64,000 nt of DNA from Paenibacillus sp. HGH0039 (GCF_000411255.1 NZ_KE150413.1:734794-798793); one strand, 5' to 3'; positions 32,887-42,473 are shown, counted from the stretch's first letter. A program made the numbers and translations. Notes: generated from the sequence alone by a model not told the origin.

Positions 32887-33264
32887 TTGAATCCATACCG
32901 CATTTTGCTCGCAGACGACGAAGCCGCACTCCGATTTTTGTTGACCGAGACGCTTTCGGACGAAGGATACGCCATCACGGAGGTTATGGACGGTAAAGAA
33001 GCGGTTGCCGAGCTTGTTAGAGAGCGTTACGATCTGGTTATTCTGGATTATATGATGCCGGAGAAAACCGGGGTCGAGGTGTGCGAATGGCTGCGTTCGG
33101 AAGGCGGGATCAACCGCGAAGTGCCCGTTATCCTGCTGACCGCCAAGGCTCTGGACAAGGATCGCGAGAAAGCGACTGCGGCCGGTGTCAGCACTTATAT
33201 TGTCAAACCGTTTAGCCCTCTTCAGCTGGTCGATACCGTGGAGGCTCTTATAGGCGGCGCATGA
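32887..33264 (+). CDS. Single-domain response regulator
   Basis: A stand-alone CheY-like receiver of 125 residues shows the acidic pair in ILLADDEAA, phospho-Asp in LVILDYMMPEKTG, Thr in VILLTAK and Lys in YIVKPFSP. TTG 32887 is chosen because AGGAGG is seven bases upstream; ATG 32881 would lie one base from that site. It has no output domain. It is followed 38 bases later by the Hpt-REC-GGDEF-REC gene and probably shares a phosphorelay with it. Confidence 0.87.
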   Translation: MNPYRILLADDEAALRFLLTETLSDEGYAITEVMDGKEAVAELVRERYDLVILDYMMPEKTGVEVCEWLRSEGGINREVPVILLTAKALDKDREKATAAGVSTYIVKPFSPLQLVDTVEALIGGA

Positions 33265-33302
33265 CAGCGATTACGCGATTACGAACGGAGTGAATCTCAA
33301 CC

Positions 33303-35036
33303 ATGAATCAACCGAGCTCCCGGGGGCATGGCGCAGATGCCGAGGGAAGAGACGAACGGCTGCTGAAGCAGGGGCGCAGGCTGTTCATTAAGGAATTGGC
33401 CCATCAAGTCGCACAGATGGACGACCTGCTGGTGATCATAGCTTCCTCGCCCGAGGTGAAGGATCTTCAGGATATGTACCGGATCGTTCACATGTTGAAA
33501 GGGAGCGCCCCCATGTTCCAGTTCGGGAGGATCGGCAAAATCGCCGAGGAACTCGTCCGCGTGTGGGAATGGACGCAGTCCCTTCATCCATCTGCGGCGT
33601 TAACGGCGGATTTCACCCCTCTGGTCAATGAAAGCGTCACGCATACGAGCGAATATATCCGTCATCTGCTGATGGAACACGATGTTTCGGTGATCGAGCT
33701 CGAGGTGGACGAACAGAAGGAAAACGGGATCGTACACACAATGGGCGGCAAAAGGCGCTTGTTGATCATAGACGATGACGATGTGCTGCGCACGTATCTG
33801 GTACGGCGGCTCGAACTGGACGGCTACAAAGTGGACGAAGCGAGCGACGTCCCGTCCGCCAAGCTGCTTTTGCGGCAGCAGGCCTACGATTTGATTACGC
33901 TGGATCTTATGATGTACCCGCAGTCGGGTTATGAACTTTTCGATTTTCTCAAGGAAGATCCGACTTTGAAATGGGTGCCTCTGATCGTGTTGTCCGGCCG
34001 TGACGATTTAAGTGATAAAGTTCGCTGTTTTCATCTGGGCGCGGATGATTACGTGACGAAGCCTTTTCAATATGAAGAGCTGGCCGCACGCATTTACGGG
34101 ATTGTGAAAAGAACCAAAAATTTCGAAGAGCTGGCCTTCCGCGATCCCTTAACGGCGGTGTTCAACCGGAGGTACTTCGATCACCAGATTCAGCTGGAAC
34201 TGGAGAGGGTGCAGCGCTATCCGTCCGCCATCTCGCTCGCCTTTATCGATATCGATAATTTCAAACGGATCAACGACCGGCACGGTCACCATACGGGAGA
34301 TCTGGTTCTTCAAGGTCTCGCGCATTTGCTGCAGACCCGGATGCGCTCGACGGACCTTGTTTTCCGCTTCGGAGGAGAAGAGTTTGTCGTGGTCATGCCG
34401 GGGACGGGAGCGGAAGCGGCGGCGGAATCGCTGCGCGCTCTGCTTGAGGTGGCGCACCTTCAGCCGATCGTGTCCGACGAGGGGGAGGACTACTGGATTA
34501 CGTTCTCCGCGGGCGTGTCGGCCTGGCACCCGGATCTGTCCATAGACGAGTGGATTCTGAGGGCCGACCAGGCGATGTACCGGGCGAAGCAGGACGGCAA
34601 AGACCGGATCTATATCGAGGAGGAGACGGAAGCCGCTCCGGCCGGTTCCGAGGGAAGCCTCCGGCATCGTCCCAAGCTGCTCGTCGTGGACGACGATAAG
34701 ATTTTGCGCGCCATTGTGGTCTCGGGTCTTCAGCACCTGCCTCTTGATATCGAAGAGGCGGCGGACGGAGAAGCCGCCTACGAGCGTATCCGCGAAGGCG
34801 GCATAGATTTGTGCATTTTGGACGGCATTATGCCCAAAATGAGCGGAATCGAGCTGCTGGAACGTCTTAACACCGAGCCTCCCGTGACGGGAACCATGTG
34901 CAAGGTGATCATGCTTTCCGGTCGGAAAAAAGAAGAAAGCATGGACACGCTTCAAAAGCTCGGCGTTCACGAGTACATGACCAAGCCGTTCTCGATGGTC
35001 GAGCTGGAAATGAACGTGAAGCGGCTTCTGGATTAA
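33303..35036 (+). CDS. Hpt-REC-GGDEF-REC diguanylate cyclase
   Basis: The 577-residue protein has, in order, an Hpt domain (~20-115; phospho-His in IVHMLKGSAP), a receiver (~150-270; LLIIDDDD, phospho-Asp in ITLDLMM, Lys in YVTKPFQ), a GGDEF domain (~275-440; DPLTAVFNRRYFD, active site RFGGEEFVVVMPG) and a second receiver (~460-577; LLVVDDDK, ILDGIMPKMSG, Lys in MTKPFS). The GGEEF site looks intact, so c-di-GMP synthesis is expected under phosphorylation control. With the upstream lone receiver it makes a compact phosphorelay whose kinase is not in view. Confidence 0.9.
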   Translation: MNQPSSRGHGADAEGRDERLLKQGRRLFIKELAHQVAQMDDLLVIIASSPEVKDLQDMYRIVHMLKGSAPMFQFGRIGKIAEELVRVWEWTQSLHPSAALTADFTPLVNESVTHTSEYIRHLLMEHDVSVIELEVDEQKENGIVHTMGGKRRLLIIDDDDVLRTYLVRRLELDGYKVDEASDVPSAKLLLRQQAYDLITLDLMMYPQSGYELFDFLKEDPTLKWVPLIVLSGRDDLSDKVRCFHLGADDYVTKPFQYEELAARIYGIVKRTKNFEELAFRDPLTAVFNRRYFDHQIQLELERVQRYPSAISLAFIDIDNFKRINDRHGHHTGDLVLQGLAHLLQTRMRSTDLVFRFGGEEFVVVMPGTGAEAAAESLRALLEVAHLQPIVSDEGEDYWITFSAGVSAWHPDLSIDEWILRADQAMYRAKQDGKDRIYIEEETEAAPAGSEGSLRHRPKLLVVDDDKILRAIVVSGLQHLPLDIEEAADGEAAYERIREGGIDLCILDGIMPKMSGIELLERLNTEPPVTGTMCKVIMLSGRKKEESMDTLQKLGVHEYMTKPFSMVELEMNVKRLLD

Positions 35037-35062
35037 GAGGCGTGCGTCCGCTTCATCCAATT

Positions 35063-35107
35063 AAAAAACCATTTCAGCCTGGGGCAGGCCGGAAATGGTT
35101 TTTTTTA
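35063..35107 (+). terminator. Terminator after the diguanylate cyclase gene
   Basis: AAAAAACCATTTC pairs with GAAATGGTTTTTT around a GC-rich loop. Confidence 0.85.
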
Positions 35108-35163
35108 ATGGAAGGTAAGCCGGGGACCGAATTGCCCGGTCGGACATCGGCAGCAAGAGCGCT

Positions 35164-36039
35164 TTACACGAGCTGCCCCTGCGCCGTAAAAAATACGCGT
35201 CCGCCGACATGGATGGCGAATCGGCCGTTCATTTCGCTTGCCCGCAGATATAGCAGCGACGGTCGGCCGATCTCATAGCCCTGCTCGACAGCCGTTTCGA
35301 CGGACGGGCCGCCGAAATAGCGGTAGCGCGCCAGGTAAGCGGCCAGGCAGCCGTTAGCGCTGCCCGTAGCCGGATCTTCCGGCACTCCGAGTTCGTCCAC
35401 GAACACGCGGGCGTTGATCCCGTTCGCGGTATCGTAAGTCTCCGGGCAGAACGGCATAACGGGGACGGCGGCCTCGGCAGGCAGCGCCGCCGCCGCTTCG
35501 GACCGGTAAACCGCGCTGCGCACCGAGGCGAGGGTTTTCACGGGAATGAGGAGGAAAGGGATGCCGGTCGATACCACTTGAGCGGGGTAGCGTTCGTCGA
35601 TTTCCTCCGTTTCCAGTCCGATTACCGCTGCGGCGGCGGAAGCGGAAATAGGGCTTCCGAAAGAAGGCTGAAGCTGCTCCATCCAGAGCACGCCGTCGCT
35701 GCCGAAGGTGACCGGAATGTTTCCGGCGGGAACTTTCAGGGTAATTTCCTGTGCATCGGGACTGTAAAGGTGACGGATGATCCAGGCGGTCCCCAGACAA
35801 GGGTGACCGGCGAACGGCAGCTCGCTGTTCGGCGTAAAGATACGGACCCGGTAGCTCCCGTCCGCATCCGGTTCCGGCTGGAGGAACGTAGTCTCCGAAT
35901 AATTCATTTCGCGGGCAATGCTCTGCATATCCGGGTTGGGCAGCGGCTCGGGACAAATGACGACGGCGAGAGGATTTCCCGCATATTTCTTTTCGGCGAA
36001 TACATCGACGATATAAAAATCCTGCTTGGACAAGCTCAT
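35164..36039 (-). CDS. PhzF-family isomerase/epimerase-like protein
   Basis: The 291-residue protein has the PhzF signature: FYIVDVFAEKKYAGNPLAVV, the catalytic Glu region EMNYSETTFLQP, the paired-fold turn ELPFAGHPCLGTAWI and the late EDPATGSANGCLAAYL. PhzF proper isomerises a phenazine precursor, but most family members have no known substrate. No phenazine genes are nearby. It is a single gene on the minus strand. Confidence 0.88.
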   Translation of the reverse strand: MSLSKQDFYIVDVFAEKKYAGNPLAVVICPEPLPNPDMQSIAREMNYSETTFLQPEPDADGSYRVRIFTPNSELPFAGHPCLGTAWIIRHLYSPDAQEITLKVPAGNIPVTFGSDGVLWMEQLQPSFGSPISASAAAAVIGLETEEIDERYPAQVVSTGIPFLLIPVKTLASVRSAVYRSEAAAALPAEAAVPVMPFCPETYDTANGINARVFVDELGVPEDPATGSANGCLAAYLARYRYFGGPSVETAVEQGYEIGRPSLLYLRASEMNGRFAIHVGGRVFFTAQGQLV

Positions 36040-36270
36040 GGGGGCACCGCCTTTTTTTTCGGAAAATAGGATTTGAAATGATTTTAATGAAATTTTTTGT
36101 GAAAGTACAGCACAGAAACAGAAGCAGGACTTCTCCCTTCTTTCATGGAATTGTCATCTGAGCTTTCTTTCTCCGCCTTTTTCATCGCGTATACTGGAGG
36201 AGGCCGACCGCTCAAGACATTCGATTCGAGGAACCTGTTTCTGGTACACTGATCTTAGGGGGTGGAGTAA

Positions 36271-36678
36271 ATGGCCAAAAGGTATTTTACGGTAGAGGAA
36301 GCCAACGGCCTGCTGCCTGCGGTACAGGATCAGATCTCCGGTCTCAAAGAAATCAAGAAGAAGTTTGAGGACAAGTATGCGGAGCTGCGTGAAAAAAGAC
36401 AGGCGGTCCGCAGGCTGGGCGGAAAAGAAGCATACGATCCGCTCTTCGAGCTGGAATGCGATCTTGAATTTCTGCAGATCGAAGCCCGCGGAATGATTCA
36501 GCACTTTTATCATCAAGGTATCGAGCTAAAGGACATTGATTCCGGCCTTGTGGATTTTCCGTCCATTCTGGGCGGCGAAGAAGTCCTCCTCTGCTGGCGC
36601 AGCGGAGAGGAACGCATCGGTTATTATCATAGCCGGCAGGACGGGTACACAGGCCGCAAACCGCTCCCCGGGGATTAA
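36271..36678 (+). CDS. DUF2203 family protein
   Basis: The 135-residue protein starts KRYFTVEEANGLLPAVQDQI and continues through a helical stretch to KDIDSGLVDFPSILGGEEVLLCWRSGEERIGYYH, the DUF2203 pattern in which the last segment resembles a small beta sheet. Function is unknown. GGGGGTGGAG precedes the ATG. It is followed 50 bases later by ycnJ and may share its transcript. Confidence 0.8.
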   Translation: MAKRYFTVEEANGLLPAVQDQISGLKEIKKKFEDKYAELREKRQAVRRLGGKEAYDPLFELECDLEFLQIEARGMIQHFYHQGIELKDIDSGLVDFPSILGGEEVLLCWRSGEERIGYYHSRQDGYTGRKPLPGD

Positions 36679-36728
36679 AGGTCCGGGAAGCGTGACTTAC
36701 AAAGACACTGGAGGCGGATGGACTGAAC

Positions 36729-38381
36729 ATGAAAGGAAAGGTAGTGAAGACGGCACGGCGGGCCCTTTTTACGGCCGGTCTGCTGTGCCTGCTCGTCATC
36801 CTGGGAGGATTGTTTCCCCGGGAGGCGTTTGCGCATGCAATTCTGACCGGGACCGACCCCGCTCCGAACAGTACGCTGGCGCAGGCGCCGGAACAGATCC
36901 AACTGACCTTTAACGAGCCGCTGGAAGAAGGCGTCTACTATATACGTGTTCTTGACCAGTCGGGCGCGAAGGTTACGGACAATGCGGCGACGATGACGAA
37001 AGACCGGACGGGGATCGTTTTGCAGCTGCCGAAGTTGGACGACGGGCTGTACGTGGTGTCCTACCACGTCATCTCGGGTGACGGTCACCCGGTGGGCGGG
37101 AGTTATCCGCTCACGGTCGGCAATGCGGCGCCCGCCGCGCAGAACGGGAACACGGGCGGCACGACCGCCGGACACAACCATAATCTCGGCAGCTCGGGCG
37201 TAGACGGGCTGATCCAGTATGCGGCGCGCGGTCTGTGGTACGCGGCGATGCTCGCGCTGACCGGCTGGCTTCTCTGGAGGCGCTCGGAATTCGGCCGCAA
37301 GCTGCCGCAGGAAGTTTCCGCGAAATGGACGCTGAATCTGCAGCGGTTTTACTTGGTTGCTTTGCTTTTTGTCATTCTTACACATGTGGAGGCTCTCCTC
37401 GGCGACGGAGGACTTTCCCAGCTCGGCAGTCTGCTGACGGGTACGGGAATCGGTATTTCCTGGCTCGCAGCGCTTGGCTTGTCTCTGTCGGGCTTCGTCC
37501 TGCTCGGACGAGCCGCCTGGCTGGACTATGCCTGGGCGGCCGCGCTGCTGGCGGTTAAAGCCCTGTCCGGGCATGCGGTAACGTTCCCGCCCGTCTCGGC
37601 GAGCGTAGCCGCCGATTTTATCCATCTGGGAGCGGCGGCTGTCTGGGTAGGCGGCTTGACGGCGGCAGCCGCGGTGTACCGGAACAGAAGGGAGGAGTTT
37701 ACCTCCTTCCTGGGCCGCTTCTCAGGAGCGGCGCTAGGGTCGATTATCGCGCTTACCGTGAGCGGCGTCGTGCTGACGCTGTTATTCCTGCCCAGTCTGG
37801 ATATGATCATTTATACCCAGTGGGGTATTCTTATGCTCGTTAAGGTCGGCGTCGTCGTGCTTGTCGTAGGGACGGCCGCCTTCTTGCGCTATACGATGAA
37901 GAACAAGCGGGACAAGGCGACAGCGAAGCTCTACAAGGTGGATTTCAGCTTTATGCTGATTATCCTTGCGGTGGTCGGCGTCCTCACTTACTTGTCTCCG
38001 GCTCCCCCGAATGAGCCGCTGAACTGGCACGAGATGGGCAAAAGCGTGCATATGACGGCCGAAGTGTCTCCGAAAGCACCGGGCACCAACACGTTCAAGG
38101 TGACGGTCTGGGTGCTGGATACGATGGGACCGCCCAAGCATGTGCAGATGAACGCCCAGTACGAGCCTAAGGAAGAAGAGGAGGCCACGCTGGCTCCCAT
38201 CCAGATTCCGCTGGAGCTTCAGGAGAATCAGGAAGAAAACTGGCTGGAGGGGTACAACATGTACACCTATTACACCCAGGGACCTTACCTGCCGCTTCCC
38301 GGCAAGTGTACGCTGGAAGTCCGGATTATGGACTCCAACGACGACGAGGCGGTTTACAAGAAAGAATTCAGGCTTTATTAG
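36729..38381 (+). CDS. ycnJ: YcnJ-like copper transport protein (CopC-CopD fusion)
   Basis: The 550-residue protein has a signal peptide ending AFA, giving a mature N-terminal His (HAILTGTDPAPNS), and the ~100-residue CopC domain (IQLTFNEPLEEGVYY, VVSYHVISGDGHPVGGSY). A CopD domain with about eight membrane spans follows, and then a ~110-residue extracytoplasmic domain. B. subtilis YcnJ imports copper and has this layout. The YcnI homologue lies at 22946-23590 instead of next door. No copper repressor gene (ycnK/csoR) is in view. Confidence 0.88.
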   Translation: MKGKVVKTARRALFTAGLLCLLVILGGLFPREAFAHAILTGTDPAPNSTLAQAPEQIQLTFNEPLEEGVYYIRVLDQSGAKVTDNAATMTKDRTGIVLQLPKLDDGLYVVSYHVISGDGHPVGGSYPLTVGNAAPAAQNGNTGGTTAGHNHNLGSSGVDGLIQYAARGLWYAAMLALTGWLLWRRSEFGRKLPQEVSAKWTLNLQRFYLVALLFVILTHVEALLGDGGLSQLGSLLTGTGIGISWLAALGLSLSGFVLLGRAAWLDYAWAAALLAVKALSGHAVTFPPVSASVAADFIHLGAAAVWVGGLTAAAAVYRNRREEFTSFLGRFSGAALGSIIALTVSGVVLTLLFLPSLDMIIYTQWGILMLVKVGVVVLVVGTAAFLRYTMKNKRDKATAKLYKVDFSFMLIILAVVGVLTYLSPAPPNEPLNWHEMGKSVHMTAEVSPKAPGTNTFKVTVWVLDTMGPPKHVQMNAQYEPKEEEEATLAPIQIPLELQENQEENWLEGYNMYTYYTQGPYLPLPGKCTLEVRIMDSNDDEAVYKKEFRLY

Positions 38382-38389
38382 CTAGCGAA

Positions 38390-38430
38390 AACAGCCCCTC
38401 ATGCTTGCCTGCATAAGGGGCTGTTTTTTT
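38390..38430 (+). terminator. Terminator of ycnJ
   Basis: AACAGCCCCT pairs with AGGGGCTGTT and is followed by a long T-run. Confidence 0.87.
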
Positions 38431-38634
38431 TGTGCGGCCGCGGAGTTCCGGGAAGAGTGGGCCGGAGCGGGAACGCGTGACCGGGCGGGAATATCGGCGG
38501 GATGATGAAGGCTGCACGCCGTTGACGTCCTAAAACGCTCCGGCCGTGTGTGGTTTCCGTTGGACCGGACCGGGGCCCGCAAAATTTAGCCGCAAGCGCC
38601 GCAGTACGGCCCCCTCGAGATTCCGAAGATTTAT

Positions 38635-39828
38635 TTACCGGCTTTGCCCGCGTCCCGGCGACAGGCGGCCGTAGGTCCATTTTCTCCAGAGCCACTCGGC
38701 GGGCCCGTAGCGGAATCTTTTCAGCCAGAATGCCGAAAAGGCGATCTGCAGCGGGTACACGACGAGGCAGAGCAGGGTGCCCTGCCACAGACTGACTTGA
38801 CCGTATAAGCGGAAGCCGAGAAACAGAACGACGCAGAGGACCGTCTGCGACAAGTAATTGGTCAGCGCCATCCGGCCGTAAGGCTGGAGAAACCGGAGCC
38901 GCCGCTGCCAGACCGGATTTTCGAGAAGCAGGGCAAGGCCGGCGATGTAGACAAACGCCAGCGTGAACCCGCTTGTGTAGACGAGGAAGAACGTCACGAG
39001 GCTGAGATCGGTTTCCGCCCCGATCGCGTAAATGGCCGCGATGGCCGCCAAAAGCGGGAGGCTGAGCGCAAGATACCGGCTGCGGATCTTGCGCCACCGC
39101 TCCCGGTGGGCGCTTACGTCATGAAGCAGGCCGCTTCTTCCCGCCGCCAGTCCCAGCAAGAACATGCCCAGGACGACGGGCAGCATGGAGAGCTGGCTGG
39201 ACAGCGAGTCCCACACTTCGCTGCGCCAGTGCCACGCCAGCCAGTCGGGCCAGGAGAGCGTCCGGAACGCGTGAAGGCTTGCGGCGGCTTCGGCTTCCGT
39301 GTATAAGGGGCCTCCCAGGGAGGGATCGATCCCTCCCCTCGCGTAGGCGACCAGCGCGATGATCAGGGCGGGCAGGCCGAGAATCAGCAGCAGGTAGCCG
39401 AGCACAAGGAGGAGGCCCCACTTGCGGACGGTTTCCGTCTTCATCCGGTAAAAAACGGGAAGCAGGAAGCCTGTGATGGCGTAAAGAGTCAGAATATCTC
39501 CTCTCCAGAAGAGCGCCAAATGCAGGAAGCCGATCAGCAGCAGCACGAGCAGGCGCCTGCGGAACAGGCCGGGCCCGTATCCCTTCTGTTCGGCTCGCGA
39601 CATGAAGATATAGAAGCCCAGCCCGAACAAGAAGGAAAAAATCAGGTAAAATTTTCCCTGGACGAACAAATCGAACAGCAGCCGGAGCCACCTGTCCGCG
39701 CCGTGGTAGACCGCAAATTCGCTTCCGCTGAAGGTCGGCATATTGACCAGGAAAATACCGAGCAGAGCAAAGCCGCGGATGATATCGAGCGCGATGATGC
39801 GTTCAGTCCCTGCGGAGGGGCCGATCAT
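38635..39828 (-). CDS. DUF418 (YeiB-family) membrane protein
   Basis: The 397-residue protein has about ten membrane spans. It shows the family signature ALDIIRGFALLGIFLVNMPTF near the N-terminus, FSFLFGLGFYIF, and the DUF418 C-terminal region (LQPYGRMALTNYLSQTVLC, FSAFWLKRFRYGPAEWLWRKWTYG). Function is unknown; relatives in Bacillus include YxaH and YrkO. The ribosome site at the ATG is weak. It is monocistronic. Confidence 0.88.
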   Translation of the reverse strand: MIGPSAGTERIIALDIIRGFALLGIFLVNMPTFSGSEFAVYHGADRWLRLLFDLFVQGKFYLIFSFLFGLGFYIFMSRAEQKGYGPGLFRRRLLVLLLIGFLHLALFWRGDILTLYAITGFLLPVFYRMKTETVRKWGLLLVLGYLLLILGLPALIIALVAYARGGIDPSLGGPLYTEAEAAASLHAFRTLSWPDWLAWHWRSEVWDSLSSQLSMLPVVLGMFLLGLAAGRSGLLHDVSAHRERWRKIRSRYLALSLPLLAAIAAIYAIGAETDLSLVTFFLVYTSGFTLAFVYIAGLALLLENPVWQRRLRFLQPYGRMALTNYLSQTVLCVVLFLGFRLYGQVSLWQGTLLCLVVYPLQIAFSAFWLKRFRYGPAEWLWRKWTYGRLSPGRGQSR

Positions 39829-40131
39829 AGGAGTAACACCGTCCCGTCATAGCCCTGAAAGGCGATTTTTTCCTCATCATACGTGAAAGAGCCCCCGGTA
39901 GCAAATCGGGGGCTTGCAGACGGAAGAGAGGCGATACGGGCAAGCCCCGAAGCTCTTATCGGAAGCCGTTACGGTCCGGGCGACGGTCGGTCCGGTCTGT
40001 CCGGTTGCGCTGTCGGCGGGCGGGTTCGTTCTCCCGCACACAGCGCGCTTCCGACACGGCTGACAGCTTGCCTGGCCGTCCGTTTCCGGCAGTCGGTATT
40101 CAGTTCCGCGGCCGCGCACCCGGTCTCCCGC
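39829..40131. other. Gene-free stretch with one hairpin
   Basis: A perfect AGCCCCCG/CGGGGGCT hairpin (39890-39914) lacks a T-run on the plus strand and may be a weak terminator for the Amj gene on the minus strand. Nothing else is recognised. Confidence 0.4.
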
Positions 40132-40926
40132 TCAGAACAGTGTGAGCGCCCACAGAATGAACGAGGTGGCGGGGACGAGCAGCACCTGGGCCAGAATCGT
40201 TCCGGCGAGACGGGACAGCATGAGGAGGCCGAACATTTTGTTTACGGCCTCCTGGCTGGCTTTGCCGTGCATGGCTCGGTCCGTCAGCAGCCCGACTTTC
40301 GGGTCGATCAGCAGCGTCATAATAATGGTGGCGATGCCGTTGATGAGGGCGGAGGACATGGTGGCCTGCGACTTGTTGTCCGGGCTGAAGGCCGACGCGT
40401 ACAGGGCCGCCAGGACGCCGACCGTGTAGATGGCCGTGACGACGACATTGAGCAGCACGAGGCGTTTGGGCACCCCGCCGATCCGCAGGCGGGAGAGCAT
40501 CTGCAGGCGGGGCGGGCGCAGGTGCTTGCGGGCCTGCTTGATGCCGTGCACGTTGGCCGTGGCCTTCAGCAGGGACGGAATGGAGCCCGTGACTTCGAAA
40601 TGGGCGATCATCCGCGCCGACAAGGAGACGAGCGTCGGAAACAGCACGATCGCTACTGCCGTTCCGACCGATGCCGACATCAGGACGAAGCGGAACGGGG
40701 CCAGCGCCAGATGGGGGTCGGTTTGTCCGGCCTTATCGGCAATGCCGGAGATCATCAGGCCCTGCACCATGTTCGAAGTCCGGGAGATCAGGACGATCAT
40801 ACCCGCCAGCGAAAGGGCGACAGCCAGTTTGGCGGTCCGGATTCCGGCCAGACGGAAGGCGTAGGCGGACGTTTCGGCCGCGTGAATAATCAGGGTGAAC
40901 AGACAGGCGAGGAGAAGCATGGTCAA
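40132..40926 (-). CDS. amj: Amj-family lipid II flippase
   Basis: The ~264-residue membrane protein of the Amj (YdaH, DUF2837) family has recognisable stretches HAAETSAYAFRLAGIRT, ISRTSNMVQGLMI, RLRIGGVPKRLVLLN and DPKVGLLTDRAMHGKA. Amj flips lipid II as an alternative to MurJ. TTG 40926 is chosen because AAAGGAGAG lies ten bases upstream; ATG 40920 is an alternative. The much longer frame running back to 41088 has no support. It is monocistronic. Confidence 0.87.
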   Translation of the reverse strand: MTMLLLACLFTLIIHAAETSAYAFRLAGIRTAKLAVALSLAGMIVLISRTSNMVQGLMISGIADKAGQTDPHLALAPFRFVLMSASVGTAVAIVLFPTLVSLSARMIAHFEVTGSIPSLLKATANVHGIKQARKHLRPPRLQMLSRLRIGGVPKRLVLLNVVVTAIYTVGVLAALYASAFSPDNKSQATMSSALINGIATIIMTLLIDPKVGLLTDRAMHGKASQEAVNKMFGLLMLSRLAGTILAQVLLVPATSFILWALTLF

Positions 40927-41217
40927 GAGATATCGACTCTCCTTTTGAAGGAATGGAATCGCGCCCCCGTCGGGTCCGGTTCTTGAGGGACTCGTACCTT
41001 GGCAAGGGTCATAGGAAGGACGGCACGATATGCCGCGCGGCATTGCCGCTCCGTCCGTTTTTTTGTGCGTTATTGCCGGCGTGTTCATTTTGCCGTCCGG
41101 TCTTTCTAGTGGAATTATACAAGGAACCTTTCCTATAAGCGAGAGAACCCGGCAGGCAGAGGAAGATTTTTACATGGGGAAACGAATCGTTTTGGCGGAA
41201 AAACGAGAGGTTTCAGG

Positions 41218-41246
41218 TTGACAACCTCACTGTAAAAAGGTATCAT
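41218..41246 (+). promoter_or_regulatory. Sigma-A promoter of the iron-binding lipoprotein gene
   Basis: TTGACA and TATCAT with an exact 17-base spacer. The Fur box begins 11 bases after the -10, over the transcription start. Confidence 0.8.
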
Positions 41247-41256
41247 TCCTTGTGAA

Positions 41257-41271
41257 TGATAATCATTATCA
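41257..41271. promoter_or_regulatory. Fur box
   Basis: TGATAAT-C-ATTATCA is a perfect 7-1-7 inverted repeat, the Bacillus Fur consensus, placed between promoter and start codon. Confidence 0.88.
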
Positions 41272-41300
41272 CCAAGAACGGACAGGGGAGAATACAACGA

Positions 41301-42281
41301 ATGAAATCAGCAGCACGCAAATCTTACGTACTATGTCTGATCGTCCTTGCGATGGCGCTTGCTCTGGCAGGCTGCGGCAAAGGCAACCAGGCTTCGGATG
41401 GGGGAGCGGCATCGCCCGCACCCGGAGATACAGCGAAACAAACGATCAAGGTTAAACATGCCATGGGCGAGACCGAAGTGCCGGCTGCGCCGAAACGCGT
41501 CGTCATTCTGACGAATGAAGGAACGGAAGCCTTGCTGGCTCTGGGCATCAAGCCGGTCGGAGCGGTTAAATCGTTCACCGGTAACCCTTGGTACGATCAC
41601 ATCAAGGCTGATATGGATGGCGTAACCGTCGTGGGCGACGAGCATCAGCCGAACATGGAAGCGATCATCAGCCTGAAACCGGATCTGATCATCGGCAACA
41701 AAATGCGCCAGGAGAAGGTTTACGCCCAGCTCAGCGCGATTGCGCCGACCGTATTCTCCGAAACGCTGCGCGGCGAGTGGAAGAACAACTTCAGCCTCTA
41801 TGCCGAGGCGGTGAACAAAAAAGCGGACGGCGAGAAATTGATCGCCGACTTCGACAAGCGCATTGAAGACTTCAAATCCAAAGCGGGCGACAAGCTGAAA
41901 GAGAAAGTTTCCGTCGTGCGTTTTATGGCCGGCAAAACCCGCATCTATCTCGACGATACGTTTACCGGCATTATTTTCAAACAGATCGGCATTGCCCGTA
42001 CGCCTGTAAAAGCCAAGGATACGTTCGTGGAGGAAATTACGAAAGAGCGCGTGCCGGAAGTGGATTCCGACCGTCTGTTCTACTTCACGTATGAAACGGG
42101 CGACGGCAACGGTACGAAGCAGGAAGAAGCGATTACTAAGGATCCGCTCTGGCAGAACCTGAACGTGGTGAAGAACGGCAAGGCCCAGAAGGTGAACGAC
42201 GTAACCTGGAACACGGCAGGCGGCGTTAAAGCGGCTAATCTGCTTCTCGACGATTTGTACAAGTTCTACGACATCAAGTAA
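41301..42281 (+). CDS. Iron-siderophore ABC transporter substrate-binding lipoprotein
   Basis: The 326-residue protein has a signal peptide with lipobox LALAGC and a FecB/BtuF-like binding fold: PKRVVILTNEGTEALLALGIKPVGAV, ISLKPDLIIGNKMRQEKVYAQLSAIAPTV, and a C-terminal VNDVTWNTAGGVKAANLLLDDLYK. AGGGGAG precedes ATG 41301. A strong promoter and a perfect Fur box show iron repression. No permease or ATPase gene adjoins; a terminator follows, so it must use a transporter encoded elsewhere. Confidence 0.9.
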   Translation: MKSAARKSYVLCLIVLAMALALAGCGKGNQASDGGAASPAPGDTAKQTIKVKHAMGETEVPAAPKRVVILTNEGTEALLALGIKPVGAVKSFTGNPWYDHIKADMDGVTVVGDEHQPNMEAIISLKPDLIIGNKMRQEKVYAQLSAIAPTVFSETLRGEWKNNFSLYAEAVNKKADGEKLIADFDKRIEDFKSKAGDKLKEKVSVVRFMAGKTRIYLDDTFTGIIFKQIGIARTPVKAKDTFVEEITKERVPEVDSDRLFYFTYETGDGNGTKQEEAITKDPLWQNLNVVKNGKAQKVNDVTWNTAGGVKAANLLLDDLYKFYDIK

Positions 42282-42315
42282 ACATAACTGGCGAAGCTCC
42301 GGCGGCGCCAAGCGA

Positions 42316-42343
42316 AAACTCCGTCCTTCGGGCGGGGTTTTTT
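42316..42343 (+). terminator. Terminator of the binding-protein gene
   Basis: AAAACTCCG and CGGGGTTTT-type arms flank a TTCG-like loop, followed by a T-run. Confidence 0.8.
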
Positions 42344-42473
42344 ACTATGTTACGGGCGCTTATCTTAAAATAGTTTAAGGAATCCCACAAAATAGGATAT
42401 GGTATCATTAAGGACAAAGACAGAAAACGGGCGGTTATTCAAGCAAACCGTTAGCCGTGTTGGAGGTGCAGAT

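Noticed and set aside
35164-36039. Phenazine biosynthesis
   Set aside because: Only a PhzF-family gene is present; the family is broad and none of the other phenazine genes are in the window.
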